From Pseudomonas izuensis (GTDB taxonomy: Bacteria > Pseudomonadota > Gammaproteobacteria > Pseudomonadales > Pseudomonadaceae): 64,000 nt of DNA. Shown here one piece after another: positions 44,219 through 52,163 of the stretch (position 1 is its first letter; the number at the start of each line of letters is the position of its first letter). The DNA is taken from the NCBI RefSeq assembly GCF_009861505.1, contig NZ_WTFT01000004.1, positions 422,403-486,402 of the forward strand, given 5' to 3'. The notes below the pieces were generated by a model, which searched no databases, had not been told where the DNA came from, and worked only from the letters and a program-made list of their open reading frames with translations. Made by a program: the position numbers and the translations under genes.

Positions 44219-45078
44219 TGCATCCCCCACCGCTTCACCGTCACCCGCTCCAGCGAATCAAACACCAGATTCTCCACCAGCAGCCCAATCAGTATCACCA
44301 CCGCCAACCCGGCAAACACCTTGTCGGTGTACAGCTCATTACGATTCTGAAAGATGTACCACCCTAACCCGCCCTTGCCACTGGTCGCACCAAACACCAG
44401 TTCAGCCGCAATCAACGTGCGCCAGGCAAACGCCCAACCAATTTTCAGCCCGGCGAGGATCGAGGGCAGTGCAGCCGGGATCAGGATGAACAGTACGAAA
44501 CGCATGCCCTTGAGGCCATAGTTGCGCCCCGCCATGCGCAGGGTTTCGGAGACGCCGAGGAAGCCGGCGTAGGTGTTCAGCGCCAGCGCCCAGAGCACCG
44601 AGTGCACCAGCACGAAAATCAGGCTGTTCTGCCCCAGGCCGAACCACAGCAACGCCAACGGCAGCAGGGCAATCGCCGGCAGCGGGTTGAACATCGAGGT
44701 CAGGGTACTCAGCAGGTCGCGACCGAACTGGGTGGATACCGCCAGGGTGGTCAGGCCGAATGCCAGGACGATGCCGATCAGGTAACCCTTGAGCAACACC
44801 ACCAGGGAAATCCACACCTTACCCAGCAGTTCGCCGCTGAGCAGGCCGTCGTATAGCGCGTGAGCGGTTTGCACGAAGCTGGGCAGCAGCAGGTCGTTGT
44901 TCTGATAACGGGCGACGGCTTCCCACAGCACAGCGAGCAGAATCAGGATCAGGCTTTTGCGCAGCCACCCTTGCTGCCACAGTCTCTGGCCGAGGGGCAG
45001 TTCGCGTTCCAGCGGCACGCTGGTCAGTGGCTGCAGTACGGTTTCGAATTCTTCACGCGGGGATGATAGATGGCTCAT
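44212..45078 (-). CDS. ABC transporter permease (SsuC/TauC type)
   Basis: The 288-residue protein has six membrane helices and the EAA loop (RNYGLKGMRFVLFILIPAAL; A...G at the turn) of BPD transporters. The size and the ending fit the sulfonate/nitrate/taurine class. It is the last gene of the dioxygenase-SBP-ATPase-permease operon; its end is buried in the terminator hairpin. Confidence 0.93.
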   Translation of the reverse strand: MSHLSSPREEFETVLQPLTSVPLERELPLGQRLWQQGWLRKSLILILLAVLWEAVARYQNNDLLLPSFVQTAHALYDGLLSGELLGKVWISLVVLLKGYLIGIVLAFGLTTLAVSTQFGRDLLSTLTSMFNPLPAIALLPLALLWFGLGQNSLIFVLVHSVLWALALNTYAGFLGVSETLRMAGRNYGLKGMRFVLFILIPAALPSILAGLKIGWAFAWRTLIAAELVFGATSGKGGLGWYIFQNRNELYTDKVFAGLAVVILIGLLVENLVFDSLERVTVKRWGMQR

Positions 45079-45099
45079 CGGGCCCTCCTCTGAACTGGC

Positions 45100-45960
45100 T
45101 CAATAAGCGATGCGGATGTCGGTGAAATCCAGTTCGCGCCCGGTTTCCGGCGACTGGCCTTCGTCGAACAGCAACCGGTGGATACGCCGCGCCGATTCCT
45201 GGAACGCCACGCCGCCGAGGCTGTGCAAATCGTATTGATGGCTGTGGACTTCCGCCCGCACCCGCCCCGGATGCGGCGACAACAACAGGATGCGATTGCC
45301 CACCACCAGTGCTTCTTCGATGGAGTGCGTAACGAACAGCAGGGTGAAGCGCACCTCTTCCCACAGCAACAGCAATTCCTCCTGCATCTTTCGTCGGGTC
45401 AGTGCGTCGAGGGCGGCGAAGGGTTCGTCCATCAGGAGGATTTTCGGCTGCATCGCCAATGCACGGGCAATGGCAACCCGTGCCTTCATGCCGCCGGACA
45501 AGGTGTGCGGATAGGCATCGGCAAACGCTACCAGACCGACTTTCTCCAGGTAGTGCAGGGCTCGTTCTTCGGCTTCTTTTTTCTTCAGGGTTCCTGAGGC
45601 CAGCAGCGGAAACATCACGTTCTGCTTCACGGTTTTCCACGGCGGCAGTTGATCGAACTCCTGGAACACCACGATCCGGTCCGGCCCCGGCGCATCGACG
45701 CGTTGACCCTGCAAACGGATCTCGCCCTCGACCGGCTGGATGAACCCGGCAGCGGCTTTGAGCAACGTGGATTTGCCGCAACCGGATGGGCCGAGCAGGA
45801 CAAAGCGATCCGCCGGATCGATCTCGAAACTGACTTGATGGGTCGCCCGCACCACCCGCTGCGGCGTACGGTATTCCAGGCTGACGTTATCGACCGACAG
45901 CAGCGCTTGGGCTGCCGCGATCGATTTGCTGACCGTGTGGCCTTGCAAAGGGGCGTTCAT
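45100..45960 (-). CDS. ABC transporter ATP-binding protein (SsuB/TauB type)
   Basis: The start is ATG 45960 with GGGAGC 8 bases upstream; the frame extends further upstream without a ribosome site. The 286-residue protein has Walker A GPSGCGKST (about 57-65), signature LSGGMKARVAIARAL, Walker B ILLMDEPFAALD and a switch His in LFVTHSIEEAL. It powers the adjacent permease for uptake of a sulfonate-class or related substrate. Confidence 0.94.
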   Translation of the reverse strand: MNAPLQGHTVSKSIAAAQALLSVDNVSLEYRTPQRVVRATHQVSFEIDPADRFVLLGPSGCGKSTLLKAAAGFIQPVEGEIRLQGQRVDAPGPDRIVVFQEFDQLPPWKTVKQNVMFPLLASGTLKKKEAEERALHYLEKVGLVAFADAYPHTLSGGMKARVAIARALAMQPKILLMDEPFAALDALTRRKMQEELLLLWEEVRFTLLFVTHSIEEALVVGNRILLLSPHPGRVRAEVHSHQYDLHSLGGVAFQESARRIHRLLFDEGQSPETGRELDFTDIRIAY

Positions 45961-45965
45961 AAAAA

Positions 45966-46991
45966 TCAGCTCCCTTGCAGCGGTTTGGCGTCCTGGAAGA
46001 AGTAATCCTTCCACGAATCTGGTTTGTTTTTGATCGCGCCGACGCGGTAGAGGAACTCGGCCAGCGGGTAGGTATTTTTCGGCGTGACGCTGAATTCGAA
46101 CTGCGGGTTGTCGATGATTTTCAGCAATGCTGCGCGGTCGATTTTGGCCTTGGTCACGCGGATGTAAGTGTCCGCCGCCGCGCCTTTGTCGTTCTGCGCA
46201 AACTGCGCCGCTTCGGTCAGGGCTTCGATGAAGGCCTTGTAGGTTTTCGGGTTTTCGTCGCGGAATTTCTCGGTGGCGAACAGCACGGTCGGCGAGTTCG
46301 GCCCGAGCAGGTCATAGGTGTTCAGCACCACGTGCACGTTCTTGTTTTCCAGCGCCTGATCCTGGAACGGCGGATTGGAGAAGTGCCCGGTCAGCTCGGT
46401 GCCGCCAGCGATCAGCGCCGCCGTGGCGTCGGGGTGCGGAACGGCGATGGTGTACTTGTCGAGGCGGTTGAACTCCTTGTCGCCCCACTGCCTGGCGGCG
46501 GCGTATTGCAGGAAGCGCGACTGCACCGACACGCCCACCGCCGGCACCGCGATGCGGTCCTTATCGGTGAAGTCGGCAATGGTCTTGACCTTGGGATTGT
46601 TGCTCACCAGGTAGTACGGGAAGTTGCCCAGGGACGCCACGGCCTTGACGTTCTGCTTGCCGTGGGTGCGATCCCAGATGGTCAGCAGCGGGCCGACACC
46701 GGCGCCAGCAATATCGATGGAGCCGGAGAGCAACGCATCATTGACCGCCGCCCCGCCGGAGAGCTGGGTCCAGTCGACCTTGATGTCGATGCCTTCCTGC
46801 TTGCCGTACTTCTCGATCAGGTTCTGATCGCGCACCACATTGAGCAGCAGATAAACGATGCCGAACTGTTCGGCGATGCGGATTTCACCTTCGGCGTGGG
46901 CTACGGTCGGCGCCACCAGGCTGCCGGCAATCAGGCTCAAACCCAGGCCGATGGCGGCGGCCAGTGGTGCAAAGGGAAGACGTTTGGACAT
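45966..46991 (-). CDS. ABC transporter substrate-binding protein (sulfonate/nitrate class)
   Basis: The start is ATG 46991 (a TTG two codons earlier is in frame). The 341-residue protein has a Sec signal cut near AHA-EG and the NMT1/SsuA-like fold: AEQFGIVYLLLNVVRDQNL, then DALLSGSIDIAGAGVGPLL, TYDLLGPNSPTVLFATEKF. It lies between the dioxygenase and ATPase genes. The ligand is not shown by sequence; the neighbouring TauD-type oxygenase suggests an alkyl sulfonate, sulfate ester or similar. Confidence 0.92.
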   Translation of the reverse strand: MSKRLPFAPLAAAIGLGLSLIAGSLVAPTVAHAEGEIRIAEQFGIVYLLLNVVRDQNLIEKYGKQEGIDIKVDWTQLSGGAAVNDALLSGSIDIAGAGVGPLLTIWDRTHGKQNVKAVASLGNFPYYLVSNNPKVKTIADFTDKDRIAVPAVGVSVQSRFLQYAAARQWGDKEFNRLDKYTIAVPHPDATAALIAGGTELTGHFSNPPFQDQALENKNVHVVLNTYDLLGPNSPTVLFATEKFRDENPKTYKAFIEALTEAAQFAQNDKGAAADTYIRVTKAKIDRAALLKIIDNPQFEFSVTPKNTYPLAEFLYRVGAIKNKPDSWKDYFFQDAKPLQGS

Positions 46992-47009
46992 GTTCAAAAC
47001 TCCGACAAT

Positions 47010-47897
47010 TCAGAAAGGCGCGTCGCCCTGGATGGTGGTGCGATACAGCTTGCGGCGCAGATGGCTGGGGCATCCGGCAGCGAGGTGGATCAGCGAACGG
47101 TTGTCCCAGAACACCAGGTCGTGGGGTTGCCATTGATGGCGGTAGATGTTTTGCGGCAACACGCTGTGGGCGTAGAGCTCGGTCAGCAACTGCTGGCTCT
47201 CGTCGGCCGGCAGGCCAACGATACGGGTAGTGAACCCCTCGCTGACGAACAACGCCTTGCGCCCGTTTTCCGGGTGAGTCCGCACCACCGGGTGCACCAC
47301 TTCAGCCACTTGGGCGAGCTGCTCCGGGGTCAGGGTCGGACGCCAGTTGCCTTCGAATTTGGTTTCGCTGTAACGCGCCGTATAGGAGTGCGCCGCCGAG
47401 CGACCCTCGACCGCCTTGCGCAGCGCCTCGGGCAGGCTGTCCCAGGCCTTGTGCATGTCGGCGAACAAGGTGTCGCCACCCTCCGATGGCAGCTCCTGGG
47501 CATGCAACATCGAGCCCAGGCTCGGCAGTTCCTTGTAGGAGAGATCGGAATGCCAGAACTTGCCGGCATCGCCCAGGCCGATGTTCTGGCCGTTCTCGAC
47601 GATGTTGGAAACGATGAGGATTTCCGGGTGCCCGACCAGCAGGAATTGCTTGAGCACGTGGATCTGCAATACACCGAAACGGCGGCTGAAATCGATTTGC
47701 TGCTCAGGGGTAATGCGCTGGTCGCGGAACACCACCACGTGATGATCCAGGTGTGCACGGTGAATGCGGGCGAAGTCTTGATCATTGATCGGGCGGGTCA
47801 AATCGAGGCCGATGATTTCGGCGCCCACCGCACCGCTGAACGGGCGGATTTCAAAGAATTGTGGCGCGATGGCTGGCGATGCTGAAACGGCTGGCAT
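47010..47897 (-). CDS. TauD/TfdA family Fe(II)/2-oxoglutarate dioxygenase
   Basis: The 295-residue protein has the facial triad H116-S-D118 in FWHSDLSY and the distal His 271 in NRSLIHLAAG, with Arg 282 or 286 for 2-oxoglutarate. The length and motifs match TauD/TfdA. Such enzymes hydroxylate taurine or related substrates to release sulfite or a keto product. It is the first gene of an operon with an ABC importer. The order D-A-B-C differs from tauABCD, so the substrate may not be taurine. Confidence 0.93.
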   Translation of the reverse strand: MPAVSASPAIAPQFFEIRPFSGAVGAEIIGLDLTRPINDQDFARIHRAHLDHHVVVFRDQRITPEQQIDFSRRFGVLQIHVLKQFLLVGHPEILIVSNIVENGQNIGLGDAGKFWHSDLSYKELPSLGSMLHAQELPSEGGDTLFADMHKAWDSLPEALRKAVEGRSAAHSYTARYSETKFEGNWRPTLTPEQLAQVAEVVHPVVRTHPENGRKALFVSEGFTTRIVGLPADESQQLLTELYAHSVLPQNIYRHQWQPHDLVFWDNRSLIHLAAGCPSHLRRKLYRTTIQGDAPF

Positions 47898-47989
47898 AAA
47901 TCACTCCTACGCACGGCACGCTCAAGGGCGCGCGCGTCGATCAAAAACTCACGGAGGTCCCGTGTTGGTTAGTGTCGTGCGGCGCGCCG

Positions 47990-48075
47990 ATTGGTCGGCA
48001 GGTACGCAGGGATATGACTTTATAGATATAAGAACTGTAATTTAAATACCGTTAGAGAATAACCATATGGCATTT
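47990..48075 (-). promoter_or_regulatory. Likely promoter region of the dioxygenase/ABC operon
   Basis: The 326-base gap before the dioxygenase gene holds an AT-rich stretch (TTATAGATATAAGAACTG, TTTAAATACC) about 110-160 bases upstream of the start, unusual in this GC-rich window. It is the best place for the promoter and any CysB-type activator site, but no exact consensus was found. The rest of the gap is GC-rich, and a REP doublet fills its far end. Confidence 0.35.
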
Positions 48076-48097
48076 GAGATGAGGTGATTTTGAGGCC

Positions 48098-48197
48098 GCC
48101 TTCGCTGGCAAGCCAGCTCCCACAGGGTTCTATGTCAGCCCACAATAGTGTGTTCAACACAGGCCGCTGTGGGAGCTGGCTTGCCAGCGATGAGGCC
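48098..48197. repeat. REP doublet
   Basis: TTCGCTGGCAAGCCAGCTCC and GGAGCTGGCTTGCCAGCGAT arms are inverted. It separates the dioxygenase operon from the 3' end of the wss operon. Confidence 0.9.
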
Positions 48198-48223
48198 ATA
48201 AGCCTCAACCCATCTAGCGAAAC

Positions 48224-49378
48224 CTACTTGCCCCAGTCAATCACTTCCCCGTAAGGCGTCTGCAAATCCCGCTCGGGGATTTCCCAGATGATCAGTTTGG
48301 GCGGCGTCTGCTTGAACGCCGGGTTGTTGAAGTAGCCATTGGCGCCACCGGAGAACTCGCCACCGTCCTTGGCGAAATTGCCGATCGGTGCACCCAGTGC
48401 CTGTTGCAGGAAACCGGCGAAGTTGGAGTTGCGCGAAAACGAAGTGCCGATCAACGCCACGTTGGGCAAGTTGTCGTCGCCAAACAGGTCGTCGAGGTTA
48501 TCGCCGCCACTTTGCGCCTCGGCGGCTTTCTCGTTGATCTGCGTGGCGGCCACGGTTTCCGGCGTCGGTTGCCAGGTCACAGGCAGCCATTCAAGACCAG
48601 CCAGGCGCACCAGATCACCAGGACGGCGTGCCGGGTCTTGCACCTTCACGTCGAAGTCTTTGTGCGGCGTAGCGCTGATGCCCATGGCTTGCACTTGTCT
48701 GGCTACCGCCTTGGCGGCCGCCGCAGAACCGGTTTCGCTCCAGTGGGTATCGGTGCGCAGGTACGCCTCGGCGCCCAGCGGTTGCAGGGTCGGTGCCAGA
48801 TCAATCGCCGCGACGCCAGCCTTGTTCAGGCCATCGACCCAAGCCACCGCACGCGCCTGTAACTGCACAGGGCGACGCAGGTCGCACAATTGCGAACTGG
48901 CGATACGACTTTTGTCCGGCACCACCGCCACCAGCAGCGTGATGCCGCGTTTGGCCAGACGTTGGCGGACGTCACGCACCACACCCGCCTTGATTTCGGC
49001 ATTGGCCTGGGCGTGACGGTTGATGCGCATCTCATCGGTCAGGTACAGCCAGCCCGGGCAGCCGGAGCGCACCCGTGGACCGGTATCGTGCAGCGCCAGC
49101 CAACTGCCGCCGCGCTCCAGGTTCGCCGCCTGCTCGGGCACCGCGCCCTTGGACAATTGCTTGGCGATCTTGTGAGTCACCTCGCCATGCAGCACGTCAT
49201 CGACGGTCAGCTTGGGTGGCAGCATCTCGACCTTGCCGCTGAGCAACAGCCAGGCGCAGGACGCAAAGCCGACCGCCAGGAACGCGACAAACACAACACC
49301 CGCCACCTTGCTGATACGGGCATTGAATTCACTCGGTGGGACCGGTACATGAGAGGAAGAGGACATGGGCGCGGCCAT
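48224..49378 (-). CDS. wssI: WssI, AlgJ/AlgX-like cellulose acetylation protein
   Basis: The 384-residue protein has one N-terminal membrane anchor and an SGNH-type domain of the AlgJ/AlgX kind: the Asp-His pair in DTHWSETG, the nucleophile Ser in LIGTSFSRNSNF, and LVAVVPDKSRIA. Start ATG 49378 overlaps the wssH stop. In the known Wss system WssF-I acetylate cellulose in the periplasm. It is the last gene of the cluster here; no wssJ follows. Confidence 0.9.
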   Translation of the reverse strand: MAAPMSSSSHVPVPPSEFNARISKVAGVVFVAFLAVGFASCAWLLLSGKVEMLPPKLTVDDVLHGEVTHKIAKQLSKGAVPEQAANLERGGSWLALHDTGPRVRSGCPGWLYLTDEMRINRHAQANAEIKAGVVRDVRQRLAKRGITLLVAVVPDKSRIASSQLCDLRRPVQLQARAVAWVDGLNKAGVAAIDLAPTLQPLGAEAYLRTDTHWSETGSAAAAKAVARQVQAMGISATPHKDFDVKVQDPARRPGDLVRLAGLEWLPVTWQPTPETVAATQINEKAAEAQSGGDNLDDLFGDDNLPNVALIGTSFSRNSNFAGFLQQALGAPIGNFAKDGGEFSGGANGYFNNPAFKQTPPKLIIWEIPERDLQTPYGEVIDWGK

Positions 49379-50793
49379 CAGAACTGGAAGTACAGGAAGG
49401 GCACCGCTTCACGGCTCGCGATCAACGCGAACGAAAGCAGAAAACCCGCCACCGGCCACAGGGCCGCCATCGGTGCATAGAACCCGTAGCCGCTGAACCG
49501 TTGCTCAAAACGGCTGTGCAGCAACGGCGCGACGACGCACACCACGCCGAGCAGGGCTGCCAGGCCATGGGCCGGACGCAAGGTCACCGCCAGGGCATCG
49601 CCCAAGGCCAAATCATGCAAGCCAAACTGGCCGGCGTACATCGTCAGCGCGGTATGGAAATCCGGGGCACGGAACAGCGTCCAGGCGAGGAACACAAACA
49701 GCAGCGTCAGGGTGTGCGACAACAGTGGCGGGATACCTGGCAGGCTGGAGCGCGACCACAGCCGGTCGATGCACAAGGCAATGCCGTGGGCCGAGCCCCA
49801 CAACAGGTAATTCCAGCTGTCTCCGCCATGCCACAGACCGGCGATGGCCATGGTCAGGAACAGGTTGCGGTAGGTCTTCCACGCGCCGTTGCGGTTGCCA
49901 CCGAGGGCGATGTACAGGTAGTCGCGCAGCCAACTGGACAACGACAAATGCCAGCGTCGCCAGAAGTCCTGGATGCTGCTGGCCAGATACGGCCGGTTGA
50001 AGTTTTCCGGGAAATGGAAGCCCAGCATGAGGCCCAGGCCGATGGCCATGGCGCTGTAGCCGGCAAAGTCGAAAAACAATTGCAGCGAGTAGGCCAGGCA
50101 ACCGATCCAGGCGTCGACGAAGGACGGGTTTTCCAGATGGAACGCGACGTCCACCAAAGGCGACAAAGTGTCCGCCACCAGCACCTTCATGCACATGCCG
50201 ATCATGAAACGGCGCGCGCCCAGAGAAAAATTCTGCCAGCTGAAATAGCGCTGGGTCAGCTCGCGACGCACCCAGTCATAACGAATGATGGGGCCTGCAA
50301 TCGAGTGACCGAACATCGAAATGTAGGTCGCGTAATTGATGAAGCTGCGCTCCACCGGCACCGTATGACGATGCACGTCCACCAGGTAGGAAATCGCCTG
50401 CAAGACGATGAACGACAGCCCCGCCGGCAACGCCACTCGCTGCCACTCCAACGGCATGGCGCCGTAGTAGGTGATCAGCTCGTTCCAGGTGCCGGCAAGA
50501 ATGTTGGCGTACTTGTACCAGCACAGCACCGCCGTGTTGAACACGATCAATGCAATCAGCAACCTCACCCGCCCTTTCGACCCCTCGCGGGCGCGGTCCA
50601 CCAGCAGCCCGCCGACCCAGGCAACGATGGTCAACACCACGTGCAGGCTCAGGAACAGCGGGCTCAACCAACCGTAGAACAGCCAGCTGCCGATCAGCAG
50701 GATGACGTTGCGCCAGGCCGGTTTGCCCAGGGCATATGCCAGTAGAAACGCAGGCAGAAAAAGCGTCAGGAACTCGAGTGAGGCGAAGACCAT
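49378..50793 (-). CDS. wssH: WssH, AlgI-like MBOAT O-acetyltransferase
   Basis: The 471-residue protein has about ten membrane helices and the MBOAT active region, with the conserved His in GLWHGGDSWNYLLWGSAHG. AlgI-like segments include SFMVFASLEFL-type start and FPENFNRPYLASSIQDFWRRW. It should pass acetyl groups across the inner membrane to the periplasmic WssF/G/I proteins. Confidence 0.93.
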   Translation of the reverse strand: MVFASLEFLTLFLPAFLLAYALGKPAWRNVILLIGSWLFYGWLSPLFLSLHVVLTIVAWVGGLLVDRAREGSKGRVRLLIALIVFNTAVLCWYKYANILAGTWNELITYYGAMPLEWQRVALPAGLSFIVLQAISYLVDVHRHTVPVERSFINYATYISMFGHSIAGPIIRYDWVRRELTQRYFSWQNFSLGARRFMIGMCMKVLVADTLSPLVDVAFHLENPSFVDAWIGCLAYSLQLFFDFAGYSAMAIGLGLMLGFHFPENFNRPYLASSIQDFWRRWHLSLSSWLRDYLYIALGGNRNGAWKTYRNLFLTMAIAGLWHGGDSWNYLLWGSAHGIALCIDRLWSRSSLPGIPPLLSHTLTLLFVFLAWTLFRAPDFHTALTMYAGQFGLHDLALGDALAVTLRPAHGLAALLGVVCVVAPLLHSRFEQRFSGYGFYAPMAALWPVAGFLLSFALIASREAVPFLYFQF

Positions 50794-50811
50794 GGTGGAG
50801 ACAGAATCCGA

Positions 50812-51480
50812 TCAGTGGGACAGCGTGTCCGTGGCGTTCAGAAGTCGCGGACCGCTGGCCGAAGGCACCAGCAGCACGCTGTAACGCTCGCCCGCCTTGA
50901 GTTCGCCCAAGTCCAGCGGGGCACCGACATTGGCGTTCGCGCACACCAGTTGCACCGACAGGGTGACCGGGTTGATCGACCGGCGTTGCAAGCTGTCGAC
51001 GGGCACCGCCTTGAACAGATCGGCGGTTCGCCCTGCAGGACGCAGGCTCGCCTCGACACACGCGGCATCGACGTTGAAGAACGCCAATGAAGCCTTCAGG
51101 CCGTTGAAGTCGTCAGGCTGCTCGCGCACGGCAACTTGCTTGATGCCCGCACCGTCGGGCAGTGCGACCACCGTGGCGAATTCACCGGGCTCGATTTTCA
51201 GGTCCATGGCCAGTTTTTGTGCGCCACTGACCAGGGTGCCCTTGACCGCACTGCTCGACTGCACCGGAAAAAACAACGAGACCGGTTGCGCCGCTTCCAG
51301 GCGCATCGGCGGTTGCCCGGCCTGGGCGATGACGTCCAGCGGCGCGGTGCTGGCGTTGACGAAGCGGATGAAGGCTGCGTCTTCGCTGGGGCCGGTGGGG
51401 TACAAGGCAAATTCGGCAGCCAGGGCATTGGCGCTGGAGCAAAGCGCCGCCACGGCACACACAGCAGAGAGTGCGCGCAT
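50812..51480 (-). CDS. wssG: WssG, AlgF-like acetylation protein
   Basis: The start is ATG 51480 in a TGATG overlap with wssF (a GTG one codon upstream is in frame). The 222-residue protein has a signal peptide ending near ALAAEF, then a beta-rich AlgF-like domain (LYPTGPSEDAAFIRFVNAST, DVIAQAGQPPMRL). AlgF-type proteins assist polysaccharide O-acetylation in the periplasm. The order F-G-H-I matches SBW25. Confidence 0.88.
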   Translation of the reverse strand: MRALSAVCAVAALCSSANALAAEFALYPTGPSEDAAFIRFVNASTAPLDVIAQAGQPPMRLEAAQPVSLFFPVQSSSAVKGTLVSGAQKLAMDLKIEPGEFATVVALPDGAGIKQVAVREQPDDFNGLKASLAFFNVDAACVEASLRPAGRTADLFKAVPVDSLQRRSINPVTLSVQLVCANANVGAPLDLGELKAGERYSVLLVPSASGPRLLNATDTLSH

Positions 51481-52148
51481 CACTGCTTGGCTCCCTTGTT
51501 GCTGACCGCGTCGGCCGGCAGTTTGGCCAGCGCGCCACCGATGGCAGTCGCCCAGGATTTATAACCGGCCACGGTGAAATGCTGACCGTCAGTCGTGACC
51601 CACTCGCCCGGTTTGGAGAAGCTCAACGAATCGATGTAGGTGCAAGGCGCCACGTTGCTCGCCAGGAACGCCGACATCAACTTGGTACGCGCGTCGTTCT
51701 TCTTGTACATGCCGCCTTCCTTGCCCCAGGCAGGACCGACCCAGGCGCATTTGGCGCCATTGGCGGTGATTTCCTTGGCCAGGGCGGTCACGTTCTGCCA
51801 GGCCCAGGCTTTCGGGAACACCGGTTTGTCATAGGAGGCCATGGTGTCGCCGATCACCAGCACCACCAGGTCCGGCTTGTCGGCGGCAATCAGGTCCTTG
51901 ATCGGCGTGGTCGTCGCTTCGCGCCCCTTGATGACAATCTTGCCGTTGCCTTTTTGCTCGGCGCCGCAATCGACATTCTTGGTGATCAGCCAGTCGCCGG
52001 CACTGGCGCCGCACGCGCCGATCGAGTGCACGATCGCGCCTTGCTGGGTCAGGTTGGCTTGCAGCGGCTCCATCAAGTGGTCCGCCAGGCTCATGTGGCT
52101 TTCGCCAAGAACCAGAAGGGTCATACCGGCAAGAACGGAAGAAGGCAT
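51480..52148 (-). CDS. wssF: WssF, SGNH-fold cellulose acetylation protein
   Basis: The 222-residue protein has an SGNH-hydrolase-like fold. The nucleophile position is Ser 17 in LGESHMS, the block III-like stretch is LVVLVIGDTMASYD, and the Asp-His pair is in TDGQHFTVAGY. The first residues give a short hydrophobic start rather than a clear signal peptide. GGAG lies 7 bases before ATG 52148. Its length and place between wssE and wssG fit WssF. Confidence 0.88.
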   Translation of the reverse strand: MPSSVLAGMTLLVLGESHMSLADHLMEPLQANLTQQGAIVHSIGACGASAGDWLITKNVDCGAEQKGNGKIVIKGREATTTPIKDLIAADKPDLVVLVIGDTMASYDKPVFPKAWAWQNVTALAKEITANGAKCAWVGPAWGKEGGMYKKNDARTKLMSAFLASNVAPCTYIDSLSFSKPGEWVTTDGQHFTVAGYKSWATAIGGALAKLPADAVSNKGAKQ

Positions 52149-52163
52149 TGAAGTCTCCGGAAA

